DNA of 64,000 nt from NCBI RefSeq assembly GCF_021545335.1, contig NZ_CP089312.1, forward strand, positions 5,146,001 to 5,210,000, read 5' to 3'. Positions 26,179 through 34,786 of the stretch are shown piece by piece; the stretch's first letter is position 1; every line of letters starts with the position of its first letter. Both the position numbers and the translations under genes were made by a program. Below the pieces are notes generated by a model that saw only the letters and a program-made list of their open reading frames with translations, was not told the DNA's origin and ran no database searches. The stretch is from Streptomyces sp. GQFP. Lineage in GTDB: Bacteria > Actinomycetota > Actinomycetes > Streptomycetales > Streptomycetaceae.

Positions 26179-27300
26179 TCAGCGGCGCGACATGTAGATG
26201 TCGAGCGCCTTGTGGAGCAGCTTGTTGAGCGGGAAGTCCCACTCGCCGAGATACTCGGCAGCCTGCCCACCTGTGCCGACCTTGAACTGGATCAGACCGA
26301 AGAGGTGGTCCGTCTCGTCCAGCGAGTCCGAAATGCCGCGCAGGTCGTAGACGGTGGCGCCCAGGGCGTAGGCGTCGCGCAGCATCCGCCACTGCATGGC
26401 GTTCGAGGGACGGACCTCACGGCCGATGTTGTCCGAGGCGCCGTACGAGTACCAGACGTGCCCACCGACGATCAGCATCGTCGCCGCCGACAGGTTCACT
26501 CCGTTGTGGCGGGCGAAGTAGAGCCGCATGCGGTTGGGGTCCTCGGTGTTGAGGGCCGTCCACATGCGCTGGAAGTACGACAGCGGGCGGGGCCTGAAGT
26601 GGTCGCGCACCGCCGTGATCTCGTACAGCCGCTGCCACTCCTCCAGGTCGTGGTAACCGCCCTGGACGACCTCGACACCGGACTTCTCGGCCTTCTTGAT
26701 GTTGCGGCGCCACAGCTGGTTGAAGTTCTGGTGGACCTCTTCCAGCGAACGGTTCGCCAGCGGCACCTGGTAGACGTAGCGAGGCTGTACGTCGCCGAAG
26801 CCGGCCCCGCCGTCCTCGCCCTGCTGCCAGCCCATACGGCGCAGCTTGTCGGCGACCTCGAAGGCACGCGGCTCGATGAAGTCGGCCTCGATGTCGCGCA
26901 GCCGCTTCACGTCCGGGCTCTGGATACCCGCCTTGATGGACGGGGCGTCCCAGCGCCGGATGATCACCGGCGGGCCCATCTTCACGGAGAAGGCGCCCTG
27001 CTGCTTGAGGTGCGCCAGCATCGGCTGGATCCAGTCGTCGAGATTCGGCGCGAACCAGTTGATGACCGGGCCCTCGGGCAGATACGCGAGATACCGCTTG
27101 ATCTTGGGCAGCTGGCGGTACAGCACAAGACCCGCGCCGACGATCTCGCCGGTCCGGTCGTCGAACCACCCGAGGTTCTCGGAGCGCCACTCCGCCTTGA
27201 CGTCGGCCCAGGCCGGAACCTGCATGTGGCTCGCCGACGGCAGGCTCTGGATGTACGCCAGATGCTGCTCTCGGCTGATCGTCCTCAGGGTCAGGCTCAT
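26179..27300 (-). CDS. femX: FemX-type peptidoglycan bridge aminoacyltransferase
   Basis: A 373-residue cytoplasmic FemABX protein with tandem GNAT-like folds that uses an aminoacyl-tRNA to attach the first bridge amino acid to the stem peptide of lipid II. In Streptomyces, whose peptidoglycan has a single Gly on LL-diaminopimelate, FemX is expected to add that Gly. Family landmarks include the segment QVPLANRSLEEVHQNFNQLW and the C-terminal SNAMQWRMLRDAYALGATVYD (read in parts). ATG 27300 has GAGGAG upstream. First gene of a two-gene operon with the alanine-racemase-like protein. Confidence 0.92.
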   Translation of the reverse strand: MSLTLRTISREQHLAYIQSLPSASHMQVPAWADVKAEWRSENLGWFDDRTGEIVGAGLVLYRQLPKIKRYLAYLPEGPVINWFAPNLDDWIQPMLAHLKQQGAFSVKMGPPVIIRRWDAPSIKAGIQSPDVKRLRDIEADFIEPRAFEVADKLRRMGWQQGEDGGAGFGDVQPRYVYQVPLANRSLEEVHQNFNQLWRRNIKKAEKSGVEVVQGGYHDLEEWQRLYEITAVRDHFRPRPLSYFQRMWTALNTEDPNRMRLYFARHNGVNLSAATMLIVGGHVWYSYGASDNIGREVRPSNAMQWRMLRDAYALGATVYDLRGISDSLDETDHLFGLIQFKVGTGGQAAEYLGEWDFPLNKLLHKALDIYMSRR

Positions 27301-27406
27301 TCGGGGCGCTCCTCGGGCTGGTGTGTCCCCATGGGTACAGGGGCTCCGGCTCTCGCGCCGAAGCCTACTGCGCCCTGCGAGCGCCTCGTCTGGCCGTATG
27401 GCACCT

Positions 27407-27435
27407 GTGCCCCGGCCCTGCGTCGGCCGGGGCAC
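27407..27435 (-). terminator. Hairpin terminator upstream of femX
   Basis: An 11-bp perfect stem (GTGCCCCGGCC and complement) with a 7-nt loop, 17 bp past the stop of the small membrane protein gene on the minus strand. Confidence 0.8.
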
Positions 27436-27451
27436 GAGTGCACGGTCCGCG

Positions 27452-27766
27452 TCAGCCGATCACGCCGCCGAAGAGACCGCCGTGTGCCATGCCGAGGAAG
27501 AAGCCGACCGCTGCGGCGCCGAGGCCCAGGATCAGTCCGAAGCGTTCACGGGTCGTCTCCGAGACGAACTGTCCGTACGCGCCGGTGAGAATCCCCACCA
27601 GGCCGGCCCAGGAACTGAGCAGATGCAGACTGTGGAACATCGCCGTGACGAAGGCCGTCACCCCGAGCACCAGGGTCACAGCGAGGAGGCTGTCCTGGAG
27701 CGGATGGGGCTTGCCGTCGGTGGCGAAGAGGGATCCGGCGGTGTTGGGTCGCAATGCCTGTGCCAT
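27452..27766 (-). CDS. Small integral membrane protein
   Basis: A 104-residue protein with three hydrophobic segments (LLAVTLVLGVTAFVTAMF, an amphipathic middle region LVGILTGAYGQF, and LILGLGAAAVGFFLGMAHGG). It has no recognisable catalytic residues; I do not know its function. ATG 27766 has a perfect AGGAGGTG 5 bp upstream, which excludes the longer frame to 27811. It is divergent from rpsF and ends at its own terminator, so it is an independent unit. Confidence 0.8.
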   Translation of the reverse strand: MAQALRPNTAGSLFATDGKPHPLQDSLLAVTLVLGVTAFVTAMFHSLHLLSSWAGLVGILTGAYGQFVSETTRERFGLILGLGAAAVGFFLGMAHGGLFGGVIG

Positions 27767-28031
27767 GTGGCACCTCCTGCGGAAGGCGGCGCATCGTAGC
27801 GCCATACACACCCGATGTGTACAGATTGACGGTCACAGGGGGCTGATTTCAACCGGAAGCCGCTGTGCGGGTACTCTGTACCGTCTGCACCGGTGTCTGC
27901 CCTGGCCATGACGAGGAATCCCTTCCGGGAACTCCGATTGTCAGTGGCCGCGGATACCGTTGCGTACGCATCAACAACCCTCCTGCCACGGAACGACCGT
28001 GGCCGCTGAGTCCAAAGGAGGTGGGTTCCAC
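27767..28031 (+). promoter_or_regulatory. Divergent promoter region and rpsF leader
   Basis: A 265-bp divergent gap. TACACA and TGTGTA (27804-27820) form an inverted repeat near the middle. TTGACG (about 27825) is a good -35 hexamer reading toward rpsF. A 7-bp hairpin GCCACGG/CCGTGGC (27985-28003) lies just ahead of the rpsF ribosome-binding site, the place where an S6:S18-binding leader would sit in other bacteria, although I cannot show that it is one. Confidence 0.4.
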
Positions 28032-28322
28032 ATGCGTCACTACGAAGTGATGGTCATCCTCGACCCCGAGCTGGAGGAGCGCGCTGTCGCCCCTCTGATC
28101 GAGAACTTCCTCTCCGTCGTCCGTGAGGGCAACGGCAAGGTGGAGAAGGTCGACACCTGGGGCCGTCGTCGTCTCTCGTACGAGATCAAGAAGAAGCCCG
28201 AGGGCATCTACTCGGTCATCGATCTGCAGGCTGAGCCCGCGATCGTCAAGGAGCTCGACCGCCAGATGAACCTGAACGAGTCGGTCCTCCGGACCAAGGT
28301 CCTCCGCCCCGAGACCCACTGA
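28032..28322 (+). CDS. rpsF: 30S ribosomal protein S6
   Basis: A 96-residue ribosomal protein that binds 16S rRNA with S18 in the platform of the small subunit. It starts [12 protein letters not shown] and has the family middle segment [17 protein letters not shown]. The start ATG 28032 follows AAAGGAGGTGGG, an excellent ribosome-binding site; the open frame upstream of it is spurious. First gene of the conserved rpsF-ssb-rpsR-rplI operon. Confidence 0.98.
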   Translation: MRHYEVMVILDPELEERAVAPLIENFLSVVREGNGKVEKVDTWGRRRLSYEIKKKPEGIYSVIDLQAEPAIVKELDRQMNLNESVLRTKVLRPETH

Positions 28323-28402
28323 GCCTCCCGCTCAGCTGATCCCGGGAATTCGAGTAGCAGCACCAAAAGCAGCCAGCAGCAAACCCGCCGAGAGGTTCCC
28401 CT

Positions 28403-29020
28403 ATGGCAGGCGAGACCGTCATCACGGTCGTCGGCAATCTTGTCGACGACCCCGAGCTGCGCTTCACCCCCTCCGGTGCGGCGGTCGCGAAGTTCCGTGT
28501 CGCGTCCACGCCCCGCACGTTCGACCGTCAGACGAACGAGTGGAAGGACGGCGAAAGCCTGTTCCTGACCTGCTCGGTCTGGCGTCAGGCGGCGGAGAAC
28601 GTCGCGGAGTCGCTCCAGCGAGGCATGCGCGTCATCGTGCAGGGCCGGCTGAAGCAGCGGTCCTACGAGGACCGTGAGGGCGTCAAGCGCACGGTCTACG
28701 AGCTGGACGTCGAGGAAGTCGGCGCCAGCCTGCGCAGTGCCACGGCCAAGGTCACCAAGACCGCCGGCGGTGCCGGCCGCGGTGGCCAGGGCGGTTACGG
28801 CGGCGGTGGCGGTGGCGGCCAGCAGGGCGGCGGCTGGGGTGGAAACTCCGGCGGCGCTCCGCAGGGCGGCGGCGCTCCGGCCGACGACCCCTGGGCGACC
28901 GGCGCTCCCGCCGGTGGCAACCAGGGCGGCGGCAGTGGCGGTGGCGGCTGGGGTGGAAACTCCGGCGGCGCCAGCGGCGGCGGTGGTGGCGGCGGCTACT
29001 CGGACGAGCCCCCCTTCTAG
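28403..29020 (+). CDS. ssb: Single-stranded DNA-binding protein
   Basis: A 205-residue SSB: an N-terminal OB fold (residues 1-~115, starting [20 protein letters not shown] in part), a Gly/Gln-rich flexible linker with repeated [10 protein letters not shown] units, and the acidic tip SDEPPF that recruits replication and repair proteins. It protects single-stranded DNA at the replication fork. This is the essential SsbA-type copy, embedded between rpsF and rpsR. Confidence 0.97.
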   Translation: MAGETVITVVGNLVDDPELRFTPSGAAVAKFRVASTPRTFDRQTNEWKDGESLFLTCSVWRQAAENVAESLQRGMRVIVQGRLKQRSYEDREGVKRTVYELDVEEVGASLRSATAKVTKTAGGAGRGGQGGYGGGGGGGQQGGGWGGNSGGAPQGGGAPADDPWATGAPAGGNQGGGSGGGGWGGNSGGASGGGGGGGYSDEPPF

Positions 29021-29077
29021 GCCTTCGGGCCGAGGGCGGGTCGTACCCACACTTCTTGATCACACAGGAGAAACACC

Positions 29078-29314
29078 ATGGCGAAGCCGCCTGTGCGCAA
29101 GCCTAAGAAGAAGGTCTGCGCTTTCTGCAAGGACAAGGTCCAGTACGTGGACTACAAGGACACGAACATGCTGCGGAAGTTCATTTCCGACCGCGGCAAG
29201 ATCCGTGCCCGCCGCGTGACCGGCAACTGCACGCAGCACCAGCGTGACGTCGCCACGGCCGTCAAGAACAGCCGTGAGATGGCGCTGCTGCCCTACACGT
29301 CCACCGCGCGATAA
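29078..29314 (+). CDS. rpsR: 30S ribosomal protein S18, zinc-binding (C+) form
   Basis: A 78-residue ribosomal protein, the S6 partner. It keeps the cysteine pair in VCAFCKDK and a third Cys with His in GNCTQHQ, so it is the zinc-containing (C+) version. Streptomyces usually carry a second, cysteine-free S18 elsewhere under Zur control for zinc starvation. ATG has AGGAGAAAC upstream. Confidence 0.97.
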   Translation: MAKPPVRKPKKKVCAFCKDKVQYVDYKDTNMLRKFISDRGKIRARRVTGNCTQHQRDVATAVKNSREMALLPYTSTAR

Positions 29315-29332
29315 GGGAAGGGTGACCGACTA

Positions 29333-29779
29333 ATGAAGATCATCCTGACCCACGAGGTCTCTGGCCTCGGTGCCGCGGGCGACGTCGTCGACGTCAAGGA
29401 CGGCTACGCTCGCAACTACCTGATCCCGCGGAACTTCGCGATCCGCTGGACCAAGGGTGGCGAGAAGGACGTCGAGCAGATTCGTCGCGCTCGCAAGATC
29501 CACGAGATCCAGACCATCGAGCAGGCCAACGACATCAAGGCCCGCCTCGAAGGCGTCAAGGTCCGTCTGGCCGTCCGCTCCGGCGACGCCGGTCGTCTCT
29601 TCGGTTCCGTCACCCCGGCCGACATCGCCACGGCGATCAAGGCTTCCGGTGGCCCCGAGGTCGACAAGCGCCGCATCGAGCTGGGCTCCCCGATCAAGAC
29701 GCTCGGCGCCCACGAGACGTCGGTGCGCCTGCACCCCGAGGTTGCCGCCAAGGTCAACATCGAGGTCGTCGCTGCCTAA
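29333..29779 (+). CDS. rplI: 50S ribosomal protein L9
   Basis: A 148-residue L9: N-terminal rRNA-binding domain ([21 protein letters not shown] in part, then [10 protein letters not shown]), a long connecting helix, and a C-terminal domain. It follows rpsR by 18 bp with GGGAAGGGTGA upstream. Last gene of the rpsF operon. Confidence 0.98.
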   Translation: MKIILTHEVSGLGAAGDVVDVKDGYARNYLIPRNFAIRWTKGGEKDVEQIRRARKIHEIQTIEQANDIKARLEGVKVRLAVRSGDAGRLFGSVTPADIATAIKASGGPEVDKRRIELGSPIKTLGAHETSVRLHPEVAAKVNIEVVAA

Positions 29780-29804
29780 GGGCTGCGCTCGCTGAAGCAG
29801 TTGT

Positions 29805-29831
29805 GGGGCCGCATCCTCAGGGGTGCGGCCC
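29805..29831 (+). terminator. Terminator of the rpsF operon
   Basis: An 11-bp stem GGGCCGCATCC/GGGTGCGGCCC (one G-U pair) with a 4-nt loop, 25 bp after the rplI stop, followed by CTTCT. Confidence 0.85.
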
Positions 29832-29843
29832 TTCTGCGTGCCT

Positions 29844-29880
29844 TGGTTCGGTGGTGCTCTGGTTCGGTGGTGCTCTGGTT
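29844..29880. repeat. 16-bp tandem repeat, about 2.3 copies
   Basis: TGGTTCGGTGGTGCTC is repeated head to tail twice and then partly a third time, between the rplI terminator and a parS doublet. No coding or regulatory role is apparent. Confidence 0.7.
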
Positions 29881-29902
29881 GTGGGGAGCCGAGCACGCCG
29901 AT

Positions 29903-29916
29903 GTTTCACGTGAAAC
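29903..29916. other. parS site
   Basis: Exact GTTTCACGTGAAAC downstream of rplI; first of a doublet spaced 32 bp. Confidence 0.96.
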
Positions 29917-29934
29917 GGCAGGAAGCTGGTCGAT

Positions 29935-29948
29935 GTTTCACGTGAAAC
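29935..29948. other. parS site
   Basis: Exact GTTTCACGTGAAAC, second of the doublet, between convergent rplI and MATE genes. Confidence 0.96.
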
Positions 29949-30000
29949 AAGTGGAGACGGGGCAGAGCGCGGTTCGACGCGCTCGGCGCTTTCCGTGATG

Positions 30001-31338
30001 TCAGCGGGTCGCGCCCGTGACCATCCAGCGGCCCGAGCGGGCTCGCAACCACAGGGTCAGCATGCGGACGGCCATCATGAGCGTCATCGCTCCCCAGACG
30101 GCGGTGAGGCTGCCGCCGAGAGTCGGCACGAGCAGGGCCACCGGTGTGAAGGCAGCGAGTGTGACCAGCATCGCCCGGGCCAGATAGGGACCGTCGCCCG
30201 CGCCCATCAGTACGCCGTCGAGGACGTAGACGATCCCGCAGATCGGTTGTGCCAGCGCGACCACGAGCAGGGCCGGCAATGCGGCGTCCTTGACCACGGA
30301 GTCACTGGTGAACAGCGGCAGGAACAGCGAACGGCTGACGATGACCAGCAGACCGAGGACGACTCCCGTGGCGATGCCCCACTCGACCATGCGGCGGGAG
30401 GCTTCGCGGGCACCCTGGGTGTCGTTCGCGCCGAGGTATCGCCCGATGATGGCCTGCCCTGCGATGGCGATCGCGTCGAGCGCGAAGGCGAGCAGGCTCC
30501 ACAAGGACAGAATGATCTGGTGTGCGGCGACGTCCGCGTCCCCGAGCCGCGCGGCGACGGCCGTGGCGATCATCAGGATCGCCCGCAGGGACAGCGTGCG
30601 GACAAGGAGGGGTGCGCCCGCCTGGGCGGAGGCCCGTATCCCCTTGGTGTCGGGGCGCAGTGAGGCGCCGTGCCGCCGGGCACCGCGGACGACGACCGTG
30701 AGATAGGCCGCTGCCATGCCCCACTGCGCGATGACGGTGCCCCAGGCGGAACCGGCGATGCCGAGGTCCGCGCCGTAGACGAGGCCTGCGTTCAGGGCGG
30801 CGTTGGCGACGAAGCCTGCGATGGCCACGTACAGCGGGGTTCGGGTGTCCTGGAGGCCGCGCAGAACGCCGGTGGATGCGAGGACGACGAGCATGGCCGG
30901 GATGCCGAGCGCTGAGATCCGCAGATAGGTGACCGCGTACGGGGCCGCGGTGTCCGAGGCGCCGAAGAGGTCCACGAGTGCGGGTGCCGAGGGCAGGACG
31001 ACAGCGATGACGGTGGCGCCGAGCAGTAGAGCGAGCCAGATGCCATCCACGCCCTGGCGGATGGCGGCTTGGAGATCGCCCGCGCCGATGCGTCGGGCGA
31101 CGGCGGCCGTAGTGGCGTACGCGAGGAAGACGAAGACGCTGACGGCTGTGGTGAGGAGGGCGGAGGCGATGCCGAGTCCGGCGAGTTGGGCTGTGCCGAG
31201 ATGGCCGATGATCGCGCTGTCGGCCATGACGAAGAGAGGCTCGGCGACGAGTGCGCCGAAGGCGGGGACGGCCAGTGCGACGATCTCTCGGTCGTGCCGG
31301 CGCCGGGTCGCCCTGGGTGCAGCTGGAGCCTGTGTCAT
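30001..31338 (-). CDS. MATE/DinF-family efflux protein
   Basis: A 445-residue integral membrane protein with 12 hydrophobic segments arranged as two six-helix halves. Family landmarks include VPAFGALVAEPLFVMADSA (in part) in helix 1 and the second-half GQAIIGRYLGAND. It should export organic cations by Na+ or H+ antiport; the substrate is unknown. ATG 31338 (MTQAPAAP) is preferred over an in-frame TTG at 31347. Its promoter shares the gap with dnaB. Confidence 0.9.
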   Translation of the reverse strand: MTQAPAAPRATRRRHDREIVALAVPAFGALVAEPLFVMADSAIIGHLGTAQLAGLGIASALLTTAVSVFVFLAYATTAAVARRIGAGDLQAAIRQGVDGIWLALLLGATVIAVVLPSAPALVDLFGASDTAAPYAVTYLRISALGIPAMLVVLASTGVLRGLQDTRTPLYVAIAGFVANAALNAGLVYGADLGIAGSAWGTVIAQWGMAAAYLTVVVRGARRHGASLRPDTKGIRASAQAGAPLLVRTLSLRAILMIATAVAARLGDADVAAHQIILSLWSLLAFALDAIAIAGQAIIGRYLGANDTQGAREASRRMVEWGIATGVVLGLLVIVSRSLFLPLFTSDSVVKDAALPALLVVALAQPICGIVYVLDGVLMGAGDGPYLARAMLVTLAAFTPVALLVPTLGGSLTAVWGAMTLMMAVRMLTLWLRARSGRWMVTGATR

Positions 31339-31798
31339 GACCACCAATCTAATCTTCCACAGGTAAGAGATGCAATGCGGTTGTGACTATTACCTCTCCT
31401 CCTGGGGCGTGCGCTGCCGCGTGCCGTTCGCGGAGATCTTGGCCCAATGGGGAAACTTTTTCTTCTGCACAGCCGGTGGATGGGAAACGTGCTGGTCAGG
31501 AGCGGTTTGTTGGAAGTCGCGAAAGCTTGTTCACAGGGCTGTCCACCGGGTCGTGCACAGGTTTTGCCGAGTTCTCCACAGCATCCGGGCCGTCGTCCAC
31601 ATGGCCTGTGGATAACCAGATTGGCTGACGGTGCCGACGGGCCTACGGTGGTGCGGCGCCCGCTCCCTTCCCTCGGCCTCGGAAACGCCACAAAACCGAC
31701 GCGCCGGAACCGGAGTTGGGCCTCTTATTTGTCAGTGCCGTGCCGTAGAACAGAGAGGCACGGCGAGGTCCGCTCGGCGGACGGGAGGAGGTGGCTCG
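31339..31798 (+). promoter_or_regulatory. 460-bp gap upstream of dnaB
   Basis: Divergent regulatory region between the MATE gene and dnaB. Its main content is a cluster of six DnaA-box-like 9-mers at 31527-31615. The stretch near 31720-31740 (CTCTTATTTGTC) is A+T-rich and may be part of the dnaB promoter. No convincing gene is seen here. Confidence 0.55.
31527..31615 (+). promoter_or_regulatory. Cluster of six DnaA-box-like sites upstream of dnaB
   Basis: In 89 bp: TTGTTCACA (31527), CTGTCCACC (31539), TCGTGCACA (31551), TTCTCCACA (31572), TCGTCCACA (31593) and, on the opposite strand, TTATCCACA (31607-31615). Against the Streptomyces consensus TTGTCCACA four of these differ at one base and the other two at two. 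The first three starts are exactly 12 bp apart; the next two gaps are both 21 bp. The density is oriC-like and suggests DnaA binding that controls dnaB or titrates DnaA. Confidence 0.65.
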
Positions 31799-33274
31799 GT
31801 GAGTATTTCCGAGCCCTTGGACGACCCGTGGGCCGACAGCGGTCCCAATGATCGTCTGCCCGCCTCCCGGCAGCGCCGCGAAGGGGGCCGAGGCCGCGAC
31901 GAACAGCACGACCGAGGCCGCGAGAACGGCGCGTGGGAGAGCGAGGGCACGTCCTTCGAGCGGGTACCACCGCAGGACCTCGACGCCGAACAGTCCGTCC
32001 TCGGCGGCATGCTCCTGTCCAAGGACGCGATCGCCGACGTCGTCGAGGTCCTCAAGGGCCATGACTTCTACCGGCCCGCGCACGAGATCGTCTACGGGGC
32101 GATCCTCGACCTCTACGCGAAGGGCGAGCCGGCCGACCCCATCACGGTCGCGGCCGAACTCACCAGACGCGGCGAGATCACCAAGGTCGGCGGCGCACCC
32201 TATCTGCACGCTCTGGTCCAGACGGTGCCGACAGCGGCCAACGCCGAGTACTACGCGGAGATCGTGCACGAACGCGCGGTCCTACGGCGTCTGGTCGAGG
32301 CCGGAACCCGCATCACCCAGATGGGATACGCGGCCGACGGGGATGTCGACGAGATCGTCAACAGCGCCCAGGCGGAGATCTACGCGGTCACCGAGCAGCG
32401 CACCACCGAGGACTATCTGCCGCTCGGCGACATCATGGAGGGCGCGCTCGACGAGATCGAGGCGATCGGCTCGCGCTCGGGGGAGATGACCGGTGTGCCC
32501 ACCGGGTTCACCGACCTCGACCAGCTCACCAACGGTCTGCACCCCGGACAGATGATCATCATCGCGGCTCGTCCCGCCATGGGTAAGTCGACGCTGGCGC
32601 TGGACTTCGCCCGAGCCTGTTCGATCAAGCACAACATGCCGAGCGTGATCTTCTCCCTCGAAATGGGCCGCAACGAGATCGCCATGCGTCTGCTGTCCGC
32701 CGAGGCGCGCGTGGCCCTCCACCACATGCGCTCCGGCACGCTGACCGACGACGACTGGACCCGGCTCGCCCGCCGGATGCCGGACGTCTCGGCCGCGCCG
32801 CTGTACATCGACGACTCCCCGAACCTGTCGATGATGGAGATCCGTGCCAAGTGCCGCCGCCTCAAGCAGCGCGCCGACCTGAAGCTCGTGGTCATCGACT
32901 ACCTCCAGCTGATGCAGTCCGGCGGCAAGCGTTCCGAGAGCCGCCAGCAGGAGGTCTCCGACATGTCGCGAAACCTGAAGCTCCTGGCCAAGGAGCTGGA
33001 GCTCCCGGTGATCGCGCTCTCGCAGCTGAACCGTGGCCCCGAGCAGCGCACGGACAAGAAGCCCATGGTCTCCGACCTGCGTGAGTCCGGCTCGATCGAG
33101 CAGGACGCGGACATGGTGATCCTGCTGCACCGCGAGGACGCGTACGAGAAGGAGTCACCGCGCGCGGGCGAGGCGGACATCATCGTCGGCAAGCACCGAA
33201 ACGGCCCGACGGCGACGATCACGGTCGCCTTCCAGGGCCACTATTCGCGGTTCGTGGACATGGCCCAGACGTAG
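31799..33274 (+). CDS. dnaB: Replicative DNA helicase DnaB
   Basis: A 491-residue hexameric 5'-3' helicase of the replisome. A disordered N-terminus (~60 residues) precedes the DnaB N-terminal domain (PPQDLDAEQSVLGGMLL in part) and the RecA-like motor with Walker A ARPAMGKST (~residues 257-265), the Walker B region VVIDYLQLM and the C-terminal SDLRESGSIEQDAD. No intein interrupts the P-loop, unlike in M. tuberculosis. GTG start with GGGAGGAGGTGG upstream. Confidence 0.97.
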   Translation: MSISEPLDDPWADSGPNDRLPASRQRREGGRGRDEQHDRGRENGAWESEGTSFERVPPQDLDAEQSVLGGMLLSKDAIADVVEVLKGHDFYRPAHEIVYGAILDLYAKGEPADPITVAAELTRRGEITKVGGAPYLHALVQTVPTAANAEYYAEIVHERAVLRRLVEAGTRITQMGYAADGDVDEIVNSAQAEIYAVTEQRTTEDYLPLGDIMEGALDEIEAIGSRSGEMTGVPTGFTDLDQLTNGLHPGQMIIIAARPAMGKSTLALDFARACSIKHNMPSVIFSLEMGRNEIAMRLLSAEARVALHHMRSGTLTDDDWTRLARRMPDVSAAPLYIDDSPNLSMMEIRAKCRRLKQRADLKLVVIDYLQLMQSGGKRSESRQQEVSDMSRNLKLLAKELELPVIALSQLNRGPEQRTDKKPMVSDLRESGSIEQDADMVILLHREDAYEKESPRAGEADIIVGKHRNGPTATITVAFQGHYSRFVDMAQT

Positions 33275-33347
33275 GGCCGGTGCAGGGGGCCCGCGACAAG
33301 GGGCAAATGCGCTCGACGCAGCGCGGCCCGGCCGATGGACTTGCCCC

Positions 33348-34733
33348 ATGACAACACCTCAGAACGAACTTCTTCCCAGCACGCGGCGCGCTTTGCTGCA
33401 CCGGATCGCTGTTGCCCAGAGTGAGGGGCGGGCGCCGTCGTTGGTCGCGGCGATGGTGCGGGGCGGGGAGACGGTGTGGACGGGGGCGCGCAGCTCGGTG
33501 GACGGCCAGGTGCCCGACGCCGACGTGCAGTACCGGATCGGTTCGATCACCAAGACCTTCACCGCCGTACTGGTGATGAGGCTGCGCGACGAGGGGCTGC
33601 TCGATCTCATCGACCCGCTTGAGAAGCATCTGCCGGGTACCGGTGCGGGGGAGGCCACCATCGCCGAACTGCTCGCGCACACCGGTGGGTTGGCGGCCGA
33701 GTCGCCCGCTCCCTGGTGGGAACGGACGCCCGGATCGCTGCGCCCAGAGCTGGCCGACGTCCTCGGGGAGCGGCCGTTCCTGCATCCCGTGGGCCGGCGC
33801 CACCACTACTCGAACCCCGGATACAGCCTGCTCGGCGCGCTGGTCGAGGAGTTGCGCGGTGCTCCGTGGGAGGACGTGCTGCGGCGTGAGGTGCTCGAAC
33901 CCCTGGGGCTGGAGCGGACCAGCGGGCAGCCGCAGGCACCTCACGCAGGCGGGTGGGCGGTGCATCCCTGGGCCGATGTACTGCTGCCGGAGCCGATCGA
34001 GGACCTCGGGCGGATGGCGCCGGCCGGTCAGCTCTGGTCCACCGCAGGGGACTTGGCGCGCTTCGCCGTCTTCCTCGCCGAGGGAGACGACCGGGTGCTG
34101 AGTGCCGCGTCCGTTGCGGAGATGCGTACGCCGGCTGCTCCGCCCGAGGAAGCGGACGTGGCCGCAGGTTCGGCGTACGGCCTCGGCATGCAGGTCCAGT
34201 ACCGGGACGGCCGGATGCTGGTGGGGCACGGCGGATCGCTGCCCGGCTTCCTGGCGAGCCTCACCATCGGCGTGGCGGACGACCTCGCGGCTGTCGTTCT
34301 GGCCAACTGCACCTCCGGCCTGCTGACATCCGCAGTCGCCGCCGACCTCGTAAAGATCGTCGCGGAGGCCGAGCCGCGGATTCCCGAGCCGTGGCGACCG
34401 TTGCCCGAAGTCGACAGCTCCGTACTGGAGTTGACGGGCCAGTGGTACTGGGGGACCACCCCGTATGCCCTGCGACTGTCGGTCGACGGGGGCGTCTCGC
34501 TGGGGCCCTTGACCGGCATCGGCCGCCGCTCGCGCTTCAGGGCGAACGGCGACGGCACCTGGACGGGCCTCGACGGCTACTTCGCCGGAGAGCTTCTGCG
34601 GGCCGTACGGCGGCCGAACGGGACCGTGGACCACCTGGACCTCGGGTCGTTCGTCTTCGTGCGTCAGCCGTACGAGGAAGGGGCTTCTGTGCCGGGTGGG
34701 GTGGATCCGGAGGGGTGGCGCGGGATCAGTTAG
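33348..34733 (+). CDS. Serine beta-lactamase-fold hydrolase
   Basis: A 461-residue class C beta-lactamase/esterase-fold protein. Active-site residues are S65-I-T-K68, Y154-S-N156 and an HGG motif near residue 293 in place of KTG. It has an added C-terminal beta domain (~350-461). No signal peptide is seen, so it is likely cytoplasmic and more likely an esterase or D-aminopeptidase relative than a drug-resistance enzyme. It starts 73 bp after dnaB and ends just before a parS palindrome. Confidence 0.88.
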   Translation: MTTPQNELLPSTRRALLHRIAVAQSEGRAPSLVAAMVRGGETVWTGARSSVDGQVPDADVQYRIGSITKTFTAVLVMRLRDEGLLDLIDPLEKHLPGTGAGEATIAELLAHTGGLAAESPAPWWERTPGSLRPELADVLGERPFLHPVGRRHHYSNPGYSLLGALVEELRGAPWEDVLRREVLEPLGLERTSGQPQAPHAGGWAVHPWADVLLPEPIEDLGRMAPAGQLWSTAGDLARFAVFLAEGDDRVLSAASVAEMRTPAAPPEEADVAAGSAYGLGMQVQYRDGRMLVGHGGSLPGFLASLTIGVADDLAAVVLANCTSGLLTSAVAADLVKIVAEAEPRIPEPWRPLPEVDSSVLELTGQWYWGTTPYALRLSVDGGVSLGPLTGIGRRSRFRANGDGTWTGLDGYFAGELLRAVRRPNGTVDHLDLGSFVFVRQPYEEGASVPGGVDPEGWRGIS

Positions 34734-34743
34734 GCGCCGGCCA

Positions 34744-34785
34744 CGGGAAAGCGTCATGTTTCACGTGAAACATGACGCTTTCCCG
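34744..34785. terminator. 42-bp palindrome with parS at its centre
   Basis: A perfect 42-bp palindrome fills the gap between two convergent genes, starting 10 bp after one stop codon and ending 1 bp before the other. Outer arms CGGGAAAGCGTCAT flank the central parS. It looks like a bidirectional terminator built on a ParB site. Confidence 0.8.
34758..34771. other. parS site
   Basis: Exact GTTTCACGTGAAAC at the centre of the 42-bp palindrome. Confidence 0.96.
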
Positions 34786-34786
34786 G

